Program-made: the position numbers and the translations under genes | Part shown: positions 33,126 through 41,525 of the stretch, in pieces | How the letters are laid out: each line of letters begins with the position of its first letter | Numbering within the stretch: the stretch's first letter is position 1 | Notes under the pieces: model-generated | Databases searched by the model: none | Told to the model about the DNA's origin: nothing | What the model saw: the letters and a program-made list of their open reading frames with translations, nothing else | NCBI RefSeq assembly: GCF_025642785.1 | Contig: NZ_JANZKU010000022.1 | Span: forward strand, 17,553 to 81,552 | DNA: 64,000 nt | Direction: 5' to 3' | DNA from: Pseudomonas sp. RIT-PI-AD | Lineage (GTDB): Bacteria > Pseudomonadota > Gammaproteobacteria > Pseudomonadales > Pseudomonadaceae

Positions 33126-35720
33126 TCAGGGACTCGGGGCGTTGCGCTGGCGCAGACGCTCCTGGACCCGCTGGCGGATGGTTTCGCTCACCCGGTCGGT
33201 GAGTTGCAGGCTGGTCAGCAAGGCGGGCAAGTCCTCTTCCAGGTTGACGTTGAGGTTGATCGGCCGGCCCTTTTCCACATCGGGGTTGCGCCCTTGCAGC
33301 GTGAGGCCGAGCAGCAGCTTGCCGCGTTCATCATAGCTAAGGGCGCTGCTCAGCCGGTCGTAATGGAAATCGTCGAGGGCATCCGCCACCAGTTGCATGC
33401 CGGGATTGCTGCGGCCCAGGGCGCGGATCTTCTCCGAGCGGAACTGCAGGTAGCCGGGGGCGCGCGCGCTCAGCCGGCCCTTTTCCACCCGCGGGACGCC
33501 CTTCTCCAGCAAAATCGGCACCTCGCCGTCCAGGGTGCCGGCGCCGGCCAGGCCCTCAGCGGGATAGACGCGCAGAATCTCCTTCAGTTGCACGCCGTCG
33601 AGATGCAGGGCGAGCCGCTGCGAGGATTCGCCCAGGGATGCCGTGCCCGGCTCCAGCCACGCGCGGCCGCCGAACAGGCCGCTCTCGGCCTGCTGCCAGT
33701 CCAGCCGGCCGGCCAGCGGCGCGCCCAGGCCGGCGCGGTAGCGGCCCCGGGCTTGTAGCGGGCCGAGGGGAAAGCCGGGGTTGGCCTGCTCCAGGCGCAG
33801 CTCCGGGGCGTCCAGCTCGAGCGTCTCGCCGTTCAGTCGCAGCGCCAGGCGCCCTTGCAGGCCACGCAGCTCGCTGCGGTCGTAGAGGCCTTCCAGGCCG
33901 CGAAAGCTCAGGTCCATGCCCATCTCCACGGGCGCCGGTCCGGCGTTCAGGGACAGATTCGCCTGGCCTTGCAGGCGCCCGCTGGCGAACTCCAGCGTGG
34001 TCGGCCAGTCGCCGAAGGTCTTCGCCAGGGGGTTGCCGGCCCGGAAGAACAGCTCGGCCAGGCCGAGCTTCAAGCGCAGCGCCCCGGTGTCCTCGCGCCC
34101 GCCGCTCAGGGCCAGGGCCAGCCCGCTGTCGTTGGTCAGCGCGCCCTTCAGGGCCTGGCGCCGCCCTTCGGCGTCGAGCCGTCCGCGGAAACGCCAGCCC
34201 TGGGGCAGCAGGTGCGGCTGGGCGACTTCCGCGGCCTCGACCTCGACCGGCCCGCGGACGCCGAACGCCAGGGGCCGGTCGCCGGGGTAATCCACCTGCA
34301 CGGCCAACCCGGCCGGTTTGCCGCGCAGGTCGCGCATCCGCACCTCGCCGGGCAGGTCGAGGCGGGCCGCGCGCAGGGTCGAGGCGGGCAGCAGCTCCAG
34401 GCGCAGGCCATCGGGCTGGATCTGGCCACGGGCACGCAGGTCGAGGTTCAACCCGCGCGCCGACAGCCCGTCGCGCTGGACGGAGGCATCGGCCAGGCGC
34501 AGGCGCGTCTCTTCCAGTTCGATGGGCCAGTAGGCGTCGGCGGGAATCTGCACCCAGCTTTGCAGCTCCAGCCGACCCGCGCCCTCGCCGCTCAAGGCCA
34601 CCTGCACGCCACGCGCCCCGCTGTCCGCCGCATCGGAAACGGCCAGTGGCTGGATGCGCAGGCCGAGGCTTCGCGGGCGGAATTCGACCGGCAGCGCGAG
34701 CAGCCAGTCGCCCTGGAGCGCATCCAGATGCAGGTCGCTCTCCAGCCGCCGCGGCCACCAGCGCCCGTCCTCGCCCAGGGCGTCGGCGCTCAGCTTGCCG
34801 CGCAGCGCGCCGAGCCCCGGCACCGGCCAGGCCTGCGGCAAGTCGAGGTCCAGCTGGACTTGGCCGCTGCCCTCGAGGATGCGCGCGGGGTCCAGCGTGT
34901 TCTTTGCTTCGCCCAGGCGCAGCTGCCAGCGGGCGTCCAGATGCAGTTCGGCGGGGCCGTCCGGCAGGCGCTGGGCGGGCGGCATCCAGTCGGCCAGCCA
35001 CGCCGCCAGGCCGGCGGTGGAGGTTCCGGGCAGGTTCAAGCGGCCTCGCCAGACCAGCCCGGCCGCGCCGGACTCGAAGTCGCTGTCGCCGCTCAGCAGC
35101 GCCTGCCCGTCCAGATGCGCCTGCACGTCGGCGGTCCAGCCGGTGGGGCGTTTTCGTCCCTGGCCGAGCAGCTCCAGCGTTTGCGTGCCGCGGTAGAGCA
35201 CCAGGCGCAGCGCCAGCGCCTCCTCGGCGCCGGCGGGATGCGACAGTTCGGCGGCGCCGCGCTGGACGCAGCGCCCGGCGGCGCAGGGCAGGTCGAGGGT
35301 GAAGGCCGCGATGCGCAGGGCCGGGGGCAAGCGGGCGAGGACGCTTTCCAGCGCCGCGGGATCGAAGGGCGCGGCGGCCGGCGCGGGGGCTTGCCCCGGC
35401 TGCCCGCTCAGGCTCAACTGTCGGACCTCCACCTCGCGCGGGGTCCAGCCGCCCTCGGCGCGACGCGGCCACCCGACGCGCAGGCCTTCGCCGTGGACAC
35501 GCCACTGGCCGCCATCGCCGGTCAGGCGCTGCAATTCGAGGTCGTCCAGCTCGAGGCCGGCGCGGGAAAGCGACAGGCCGTGCCAGTCGAGGCGCTGGAT
35601 GCCTTGCTCGCGCAACAGGTCCTGCACGGCCCGCCAGGCGAGGCCCCACAGGGCGATCAGGATCAGGAACAGCAGCACCGGGACCAGCACCCGCTTGGTC
35701 CGGAGGCGAGTGAAGGGCAT
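33126..35720 (-). CDS. ydbH: YdbH-family AsmA-like intermembrane lipid-transport protein
   Basis: 864 residues from MPFTRLRTK at 35720; a frame from 35780 adds 20 unlikely residues. One N-terminal membrane anchor (about 10-30) is followed by a very long, mainly beta, periplasmic part with repeated short strands, the AsmA-like layout of YdbH, YhdP and TamB. The C-terminus ends in the family-specific PINLNVNLEEDLPALLTSLQLTDRV and a basic helix. In E. coli these proteins form hydrophobic bridges for phospholipid export and are redundant with each other. First gene of the operon with ynbE and ydbL. Confidence 0.88.
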   Translation of the reverse strand: MPFTRLRTKRVLVPVLLFLILIALWGLAWRAVQDLLREQGIQRLDWHGLSLSRAGLELDDLELQRLTGDGGQWRVHGEGLRVGWPRRAEGGWTPREVEVRQLSLSGQPGQAPAPAAAPFDPAALESVLARLPPALRIAAFTLDLPCAAGRCVQRGAAELSHPAGAEEALALRLVLYRGTQTLELLGQGRKRPTGWTADVQAHLDGQALLSGDSDFESGAAGLVWRGRLNLPGTSTAGLAAWLADWMPPAQRLPDGPAELHLDARWQLRLGEAKNTLDPARILEGSGQVQLDLDLPQAWPVPGLGALRGKLSADALGEDGRWWPRRLESDLHLDALQGDWLLALPVEFRPRSLGLRIQPLAVSDAADSGARGVQVALSGEGAGRLELQSWVQIPADAYWPIELEETRLRLADASVQRDGLSARGLNLDLRARGQIQPDGLRLELLPASTLRAARLDLPGEVRMRDLRGKPAGLAVQVDYPGDRPLAFGVRGPVEVEAAEVAQPHLLPQGWRFRGRLDAEGRRQALKGALTNDSGLALALSGGREDTGALRLKLGLAELFFRAGNPLAKTFGDWPTTLEFASGRLQGQANLSLNAGPAPVEMGMDLSFRGLEGLYDRSELRGLQGRLALRLNGETLELDAPELRLEQANPGFPLGPLQARGRYRAGLGAPLAGRLDWQQAESGLFGGRAWLEPGTASLGESSQRLALHLDGVQLKEILRVYPAEGLAGAGTLDGEVPILLEKGVPRVEKGRLSARAPGYLQFRSEKIRALGRSNPGMQLVADALDDFHYDRLSSALSYDERGKLLLGLTLQGRNPDVEKGRPINLNVNLEEDLPALLTSLQLTDRVSETIRQRVQERLRQRNAPSP

Positions 35721-35872
35721 GCCGGCCTCGATTCGCGCGCAAGGGCCTGGAAGGGTGGCGGCCGGCGGGCGCAAGATCAAGGCGTTTTCCGGACACAGGG
35801 ATTTCCCCCAGGTTTTCCGCCGATTTACTGGACGAATCCTGATATAAGGCGTTTTTCGGAGAGAGATTCACC

Positions 35873-36361
35873 ATGCGGACCCAACACCAAAGCCGCCGGG
35901 AGCTGGACAAGATCGACCGCAACATCCTGCGTATCCTGCAGCAGGACGGGCGCATTTCCTTCACCGAACTGGGCGAGCGCGTCGGCCTGTCCACCACCCC
36001 CTGTACCGAGCGGGTCCGCCGCCTGGAACGCGAGGGGATCATCATGGGCTACTCGGCGCGGCTCAACCCGCAGCAGTTGAAGGCCAGCCTGCTGGTGTTC
36101 GTCGAGATCAGCCTGGACTACAAGTCCGGCGATACCTTCGAGGAGTTCCGCCGCGCGGTGCTCAAGCTGCCCCACGTCCTCGAGTGCCATCTGGTGTCCG
36201 GCCATTTCGACTACCTGGTGAAGGCGCGGATCTCGGAAATGGCCTCCTACCGCAAGTTGCTCGGCGACATCCTGCTCAAGCTGCCCCACGTGCGCGAATC
36301 GAAGAGCTACATCGTGATGGAAGAAGTCAAGGAATCCCTCGACCTGCCCATCCCGGACTGA
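35873..36361 (+). CDS. dadR: Lrp-family regulator DadR
   Basis: 162 residues of the Lrp/AsnC family. The helix-turn-helix is in LDKIDRNILRILQQDGRISFTELGERVGLSTTPCTERVRRLE (about 10-51), with the RAM effector domain at about 68-150. In P. aeruginosa DadR activates dadAX when alanine is present; the identity is inferred from similarity and from the neighbourhood. It is divergent from ydbH rather than from dadA, since the lipid-transport operon lies between them. CGGAGAG 7 bases upstream is the ribosome binding site; ATATAAGG nearby may be its -10. Confidence 0.9.
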   Translation: MRTQHQSRRELDKIDRNILRILQQDGRISFTELGERVGLSTTPCTERVRRLEREGIIMGYSARLNPQQLKASLLVFVEISLDYKSGDTFEEFRRAVLKLPHVLECHLVSGHFDYLVKARISEMASYRKLLGDILLKLPHVRESKSYIVMEEVKESLDLPIPD

Positions 36362-36385
36362 TCGCCCGCGCGCTCATCCCGCCTC

Positions 36386-36454
36386 TTGGCGGTGCGGGAG
36401 GCTTGCGTTTATCCTCTGTCAAATTTTCCAAACACAATAATCAGGATTCCGCAC
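36386..36454 (+). promoter_or_regulatory. Promoter and candidate PauR operator of the oxidase gene
   Basis: TTGGCG (36386-36391), an 18-base spacer and TATCCT (36410-36415) form a plausible promoter. TGTCAAATTTTCCAAACA (36417-36434) follows at the expected transcription start; its complement reads TGTT-N10-GACA, matching the sites at pauR and kauB in half-site and spacing. CAGGA (36442-36446) is the ribosome binding site of the gene at 36455. Confidence 0.5.
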
Positions 36455-37768
36455 ATGAACGCCCGCGTTCGCCTTCCGGTGCATACCGACCAGCACGCCC
36501 CCTCCTATTACGCCGCCAGCGCCAACCGCTCGCTCGCCTTTCCCGAGTTGGCCGGCGACGAGCGCGCCGACGTCTGCATCGTCGGCGGCGGCTTTTCCGG
36601 GCTGAACAGCGCCATCGAACTGGTCCGCCGCGGCTTCTCGGTGGTGCTGCTGGAGGCCCGGCAGATCGGCTGGGGCGCCAGCGGGCGCAACGGTGGGCAA
36701 TTGATCCGCGGCGTCGGCCACGACGTCGAGCGGTTCGCCCCGGTGATCGGCGACGAGGGCGTGCGCGAGATCAAGCGCCTGGGCCTGGAGGCGGTGGAAA
36801 TCGTGCGCCGCCGCATCGAGGAGTTCGCCATCGACTGCGACCTCACCTGGGGTTACTGCGACCTGGCCAACAAGCCCGCCGACCTGGCCGGCTTCGCCGA
36901 GGACGCCGAGGCATTGCGCGCCCTCGGCTATCGCCACGAACTGCGCCTGCTGCAGCCCGGGCAGATGCACGAGGTGGTCGGCTCCGAGCGCTACGTCGGC
37001 GGCCTGATCGACATGGGCTCGGGCCACCTGCACCCGCTCAACCTGGCGCTGGGCGAGGCGGCCGCCGCGGCCGCGCTAGGAGTGCGCCTGTTCGAGCGCT
37101 CGCCGGTGCTGCGCATCCAGCACGGCGCCGAGGCGTTGGTGCACACCGCCCGCGGCCGGGTGCGCGCCAAGACCCTGATCCTCGGCTGCAACGCCTACCT
37201 GAACGACCTCGAGCCCGGCCTCGGCGGCAAGGTGCTGCCGGCCGGCAGCTACCTGATCGCCACCGAGCCGCTCTCCGAAGAGCAGGCCCAGGCACTGATC
37301 CCGCAGAACATGGCGCTGTGCGACCAGCGCGTGGCCCTCGACTACTACCGGTTGTCCGCGGACCGCCGCCTGCTGTTCGGCGGTGCTTGCCACTATTCCG
37401 GGCGCGACCCGGCGGACATCGCCGCCTACATGCGGCCGAAGATGCTCCAGGTGTTCCCGCAACTGGCCGACGTGCGCATCGACTACCAATGGGGTGGGAT
37501 GATCGGCATCGGCGCTAACCGCCTGCCGCAGATCGGCCGTCTCGCCGAGCACCCCAACGTTTACTATGCCCAGGCCTATTCCGGCCACGGGGTAAACGCC
37601 ACGCACCTTGCCGGCCGGCTGCTCGCCGAAGCCATCGCCGGCGAACAGAGCCGCGGCTTCGACGTCTTCGCCCGGGTGCCGCACATGACCTTCCCCGGCG
37701 GCCGCCACCTGCGCTCGCCGCTGCTCGCCCTGGGCATGCTCTGGTACCGTTTGAAGGAACTGCTCTGA
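36455..37768 (+). CDS. pauB4: FAD-dependent gamma-glutamylpolyamine oxidoreductase (PauB/PuuB type)
   Basis: 437 residues of the DAO family. The FAD-binding motif is DVCIVGGGFSGLNSAIELVRRG (about 37-58), followed by the PuuB-like SGRNGGQLIRGVGHDVERF, and the C-terminal YYAQAYSGHGVNATHLAGRLLAEAI. PuuB/PauB enzymes oxidise gamma-glutamyl-polyamines to aldehydes that KauB then oxidises. Its position after dadR matches pauB4 of P. aeruginosa. Start ATG 36455 is chosen from CAGGA; the frame extends 23 codons upstream without support. A candidate PauR site lies in its promoter. Confidence 0.85.
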   Translation: MNARVRLPVHTDQHAPSYYAASANRSLAFPELAGDERADVCIVGGGFSGLNSAIELVRRGFSVVLLEARQIGWGASGRNGGQLIRGVGHDVERFAPVIGDEGVREIKRLGLEAVEIVRRRIEEFAIDCDLTWGYCDLANKPADLAGFAEDAEALRALGYRHELRLLQPGQMHEVVGSERYVGGLIDMGSGHLHPLNLALGEAAAAAALGVRLFERSPVLRIQHGAEALVHTARGRVRAKTLILGCNAYLNDLEPGLGGKVLPAGSYLIATEPLSEEQAQALIPQNMALCDQRVALDYYRLSADRRLLFGGACHYSGRDPADIAAYMRPKMLQVFPQLADVRIDYQWGGMIGIGANRLPQIGRLAEHPNVYYAQAYSGHGVNATHLAGRLLAEAIAGEQSRGFDVFARVPHMTFPGGRHLRSPLLALGMLWYRLKELL

Positions 37769-37845
37769 GCCCTGATCGGGCCTGAATCTTTTCCGGCCGT
37801 CCGCCGTCAGAGAGAAGCTGCGTCCGAACCCCGCTGGAGGCCCGC

Positions 37846-39396
37846 GTGCCCGTCCGTTTGCTGTTGATGGTACTGCTCTGCCTGGCGGGGTGCGCCGGCC
37901 CGATGCCGCGCGTTCCGTCCGAGGTCATGCCCGCCGGCGATTCGCCGTTCGGCGCGGCGATCATGGCGCGCGCCGAGGTCCATCCGGGCCGCTCCGGCTT
38001 TCGCCTGTTACCGGCGAGCAACGAAGCCTTCCTCGCCCGCGCCGAGCTGATCCGCGCGGCGCAGCGCAGCCTCGACCTGCAGTACTACATCGTCCATGAC
38101 GGCCTGAGCACGCAGATCCTGGTGCAGGAGCTGCTCAAGGCCGCCGATCGCGGGGTGCGAGTGCGCCTGTTGATCGACGACCTGAACAGCGATGGCCGCG
38201 ACTACGAGATCGGCGTGCTGGCCGCCCACCCGAACATCCAGATCCGCCTGTTCAACCCCATGCACCTGGGCCGCAGCACCGGCCTGACGCGCAACCTCGG
38301 GCGCCTGCTCGACTTGCCGCAGCAGCACCGGCGCATGCACAACAAGCTGTGGCTGGCCGACTCCAGCGTGGCCATCGTCGGCGGCCGCAACCTGGGCGAC
38401 GAATACTTCGACGCCGAACCCAGCCTGAATTTCACCGACATCGACCTGCTGGGGGTCGGCCCGGTCGCCCGCGAACTGGGGCAGAGCTTCGACCAGTACT
38501 GGAACAGCGCGCTGAGCAAGCCGGTGCAGGACTTCCTCTGGAGCCTGCCGGCCCCGCGCGACCTGGCCCACGCGCGGAAGACCTTGGACCGCGCCATCGA
38601 AAAGGCGAGTCGGGAGCGACACGCCCTGGCCGCGCCGCTGCTCGCCTACCGCAGCCAGCCGCGCCTGCAAGGCTGGCTGGACGAGTTGATCTGGGCGCCC
38701 AGCCAGTCGCTGTGGGACGCGCCGAGCAAGGTCCTGGCCCGCGGCGAACCGGACCCGAGCCTGCTGCTCGCCACCCAACTGGCGCCGGAACTGGCGCGGG
38801 TGAACCAGGAACTGATCCTGCTCTCGGCCTACTTCGTGCCGGCCGAGGAAGGCCTCGGCTATCTGCTCAGCCGCGCCGACGCCGGGGTGGACGTGCGCCT
38901 GCTGACCAACTCCCTGGAGGCCACCGACGTACCGCCGGTGCACGGCGGCTACGCACCGACCCGGCGGGTCCTGCTGGAGCACGGCGTACGGCTCTTCGAG
39001 TTGCGCCGGCAGCCGGGCGATCCGGGCAAGGCCGCCTACAGCCTGTCCGGCGCCTCGAACTCCAGCCTGCACAGCAAGGCGGTGATCTTCGATCGCAGCC
39101 GGGTATTCGTCGGCTCGTTCAATTTCGATCCGCGCTCGGTGCTGTGGAACACCGAGGTCGGGGTGGTCGTCGACAGCGAAGAGCTGGCGGGCAAGGTGCG
39201 CGAGCTGGCGTTGCAGGGCATGGCGCCGACCCTGAGCTACGAGGTGAAGCTGCAGCGCCTGGACGGCGAGGAGCGCCTGGTGTGGGTCACCGAGGACCAC
39301 GGCGTGCGCCACGTGCTGGACAAGGAACCGGCGAGCCTGTGGCGGCGCTTCAACGCCTGGGTAAGCGGCGCGGTCGGCCTGGAACGCATGCTCTAG
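37846..39396 (+). CDS. Phospholipase D-like lipoprotein (ClsC/YmdC type)
   Basis: 516 residues from a GTG with CTGGAGG just upstream. The signal peptide ends LCLAGC, so Cys16 is probably lipidated. Two complete HKD motifs are present: HNKLWLAD (H165, K167, D172) and HSKAVIFD (H409, K411, D416), each followed by the G-x-G-G/S-R/F-N pattern. This is the architecture of YmdC/ClsC-type cardiolipin synthases, which use phosphatidylethanolamine as donor. A phospholipid-modifying role at the membrane surface is likely. The stop is followed by 160 bases without a clear gene. Confidence 0.88.
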   Translation: MPVRLLLMVLLCLAGCAGPMPRVPSEVMPAGDSPFGAAIMARAEVHPGRSGFRLLPASNEAFLARAELIRAAQRSLDLQYYIVHDGLSTQILVQELLKAADRGVRVRLLIDDLNSDGRDYEIGVLAAHPNIQIRLFNPMHLGRSTGLTRNLGRLLDLPQQHRRMHNKLWLADSSVAIVGGRNLGDEYFDAEPSLNFTDIDLLGVGPVARELGQSFDQYWNSALSKPVQDFLWSLPAPRDLAHARKTLDRAIEKASRERHALAAPLLAYRSQPRLQGWLDELIWAPSQSLWDAPSKVLARGEPDPSLLLATQLAPELARVNQELILLSAYFVPAEEGLGYLLSRADAGVDVRLLTNSLEATDVPPVHGGYAPTRRVLLEHGVRLFELRRQPGDPGKAAYSLSGASNSSLHSKAVIFDRSRVFVGSFNFDPRSVLWNTEVGVVVDSEELAGKVRELALQGMAPTLSYEVKLQRLDGEERLVWVTEDHGVRHVLDKEPASLWRRFNAWVSGAVGLERML

Positions 39397-39556
39397 GCCA
39401 CGTCCGGGAAAGCCGGGGGCACCCGGCCTCGGTTCTCCTCGCCAGTTCCCTCTCGACGCCAGACGCCCACGACCGTACCCGTGGCGAACGCGAGGCGCCG
39501 GGCTCGAAGCGATGGCTGGTATCCTGCCCGCTCCTCCGCCCGGACAGCGTCGCCTC

Positions 39557-40198
39557 GTGTCGAAACCTCCTTCGGAACACCGCCGGGCCCGCTTGCAGCG
39601 GCGCCTGGACGCCGCCCGCGACGAGCGGGCCATGCGCCTGCACAGAAAGCCGGGCTTCGGCCAATGGGCATTCGCGCTGCTGGTGCTCGGCCTGGCGTTG
39701 CTGGGGGCCGTGCGCCCGCTGTTATTGGCGCGATCCCTGTACATGCCCCTGCTGCTGTGCAGCCTGCTGGCGGGTGGGCTGGCGCTGCACCAGGCCGGCC
39801 TGCTGGCACTCTTGAACCCCCTCGGCTGGCGTCGCGGGCAACTCTTGGAAGACCTGCTCATGGCCATGCTGGCCGGGGTGGTCGGCCTCGTCGCCTTCGT
39901 CTTCGCCTACCTGGCGCTGCTGGGCGGCGTGCCCAGCCTGCTGCATGGCTGGAGCGCCGAGCCGACCGAAATCGAAGTGCGCATCGACCATTTCGCCCCT
40001 CGGGCCGGCACACGCGGCTGCGCCTATGACCTGCGGGTGAGCAGCCCCCGCTACGCCAGCACCTGGGTGCCCTGTTCGCTGGCCATCGCCTTGCGTGGCC
40101 GGGCCGTCGAAGGCGAGCCGATCCGCCTCGGCGGCACTCGATCCTGGCTGGGCTTCCGCTACCAAGCCCTGGTCGGGAAGCCACCCCGGGCACCCTAG
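39557..40198 (+). CDS. Unknown membrane protein with C-terminal soluble domain
   Basis: 213 residues from GTG 39557 (weak ribosome binding site); an ATG at 39512 would add 15 residues but overlaps a TATCCT-like -10. The basic N-terminus (KPPSEHRRARLQRRL) is followed by three hydrophobic segments (about 38-52, 58-78 and 98-120) and a soluble domain of about 80 residues with two cysteines (RGCAYDLRV, STWVPCSLA) that could form a disulfide if periplasmic. No family recognised. It is convergent with the MFS gene that follows. Confidence 0.65.
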   Translation: MSKPPSEHRRARLQRRLDAARDERAMRLHRKPGFGQWAFALLVLGLALLGAVRPLLLARSLYMPLLLCSLLAGGLALHQAGLLALLNPLGWRRGQLLEDLLMAMLAGVVGLVAFVFAYLALLGGVPSLLHGWSAEPTEIEVRIDHFAPRAGTRGCAYDLRVSSPRYASTWVPCSLAIALRGRAVEGEPIRLGGTRSWLGFRYQALVGKPPRAP

Positions 40199-40218
40199 CC
40201 GCGCCGCGGCCGTGGCGC

Positions 40219-41364
40219 TCATCCGGGCGTGGTCGCGACCTCGAAGGCTCCGCGACGCCAGGCCAGCACGATGAACCCGGCGGCGCCCGCCGCCATCAGC
40301 AATGGCAGCGCATGGCCGCTGATCCATTGGCTCGCCGCGCCGGTGCTCAACGGACCGATCAAACAGCCGATGCCCCAGAGCTGGGCGACGTGGGCATTGG
40401 CACGGACCAGTTGCTCGTCGCGGAAACGTTCGCCGATGAGGATCAGCGACAGGGTGAACAAGCCGCCGGCGCTGGCGCCGAACACCACCAGCACGGCCCA
40501 GATCAGCGGGCCGTGCAGCGCCAGCGGGATGCTCAGGCTGGACAGCAGGAGCATCACCCCGCAGCCGCGGAACAGCGCCCGCCGGGGTATCCGGTCGGCC
40601 ATCCAGCCGATGGGCAGTTGCAGCAGCGCGTTACCCACCACCACGGTGCTGACCATGGCCAGGGCGGTCTCCTGGCTGAAGCCCTGGCGCACGCCGTAGA
40701 CCGGCAGCAGGGTCAGCATCATGGCTTCGAAGGCGGCGAACAGCACCACCGCCCAGGCGATCGCCGGCAAGCCGCGGCAGAACGACGCGAGGCCACGCCC
40801 GGAGGTGGCGTGGGCGTCCATCTGCGGCGCCCCGCCACGGCCGATCAACAGCAACGAACCGCCGATCAGCAGGGCGACGCCGAACCAGAAGCCATCGTCG
40901 TCGGCGGTGCCCAGCAGCCCCAGCAGCAGCGGGCCGGACAACTGGCTGAGGGCGTAGCCGGTACCATACAGGGCCACCAGGCGGCCGCGCAGGCGATCGA
41001 CCGCCAACTGGTTGATCCAGCTCTCGCCGAGGATGAACACCACGGTCAGGGCCACGCCGATCAGCAGCCGCAACAGCAGCCACACCAGGTAGAACTGCAC
41101 CAGCGCCAGCAGACCCACCGACACCGCGCCCAGCAGCAGGCAGGCGCGCATCAGCTGCGGCGTGCTCACCTTCGAGGCGAGCCGACCGGCGAGGCTGGCG
41201 CCGAGCAGGGCGCCGATCGCCGGGGTCGCCGCCATCACCCCGATGGAAAAGGCGTCGTAGCCCCAGCCCTCCAGGCGCAACGACACCAGCGGCATGGTCA
41301 CGCCGAGCGCCAGGCCGATGCTGATCACCGCCGCGCATACGGCGAAATAGGTTCCCCAACGCAT
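40219..41364 (-). CDS. MFS transporter, YcaD-like
   Basis: A 381-residue major facilitator protein with 12 predicted membrane segments. The loop 2-3 motif is ASLAGRLASKVSTPQLMRACLL and the repeat in the second half is GWMADRIPRRALFRGCG. The AVDRLRGRLVALYGTGYALSQLSGPLLLGLLG run is typical of the YcaD/sugar-phosphate-like branch. It lies downstream of kauB on the same strand, but a strong terminator separates them, so it is probably not part of that unit. Substrate unknown. Confidence 0.87.
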   Translation of the reverse strand: MRWGTYFAVCAAVISIGLALGVTMPLVSLRLEGWGYDAFSIGVMAATPAIGALLGASLAGRLASKVSTPQLMRACLLLGAVSVGLLALVQFYLVWLLLRLLIGVALTVVFILGESWINQLAVDRLRGRLVALYGTGYALSQLSGPLLLGLLGTADDDGFWFGVALLIGGSLLLIGRGGAPQMDAHATSGRGLASFCRGLPAIAWAVVLFAAFEAMMLTLLPVYGVRQGFSQETALAMVSTVVVGNALLQLPIGWMADRIPRRALFRGCGVMLLLSSLSIPLALHGPLIWAVLVVFGASAGGLFTLSLILIGERFRDEQLVRANAHVAQLWGIGCLIGPLSTGAASQWISGHALPLLMAAGAAGFIVLAWRRGAFEVATTPG

Positions 41365-41403
41365 AGCTGTTCTCCCTTTGGCGAAAGGGCGCCGGAAAAC
41401 AAA

Positions 41404-41429
41404 CGGCCGGACTCCGAGGAGTCCGGCCG
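41404..41429 (-). terminator. Rho-independent terminator of kauB
   Basis: CGGCCGGACTCC (41404-41415) and GGAGTCCGGCCG (41418-41429) form a perfect 12-base inverted repeat. On the minus strand it is followed by TTTGTTTT, giving a textbook terminator downstream of kauB. Confidence 0.88.
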
Positions 41430-41525
41430 CGCTTCGGCACCCGTGGCGCCGTCAAGTCGACGGCGCCGGGCGGGCTCACCCGCCGGCAGGCGGAACGTCG
41501 GGCACCCCGCGGGCGCCCGGCCGTC

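Noticed and set aside
33855..36080. Long plus-strand open frame opposite ydbH
   Set aside because: Antisense shadow of ydbH with Gln/Ala/Arg-rich composition and no homology pattern.
39397..39556. Possible small gene between the phospholipase D-like gene and the next membrane gene
   Set aside because: No start codon with ribosome binding site and no codon-like composition; it looks like promoter DNA.
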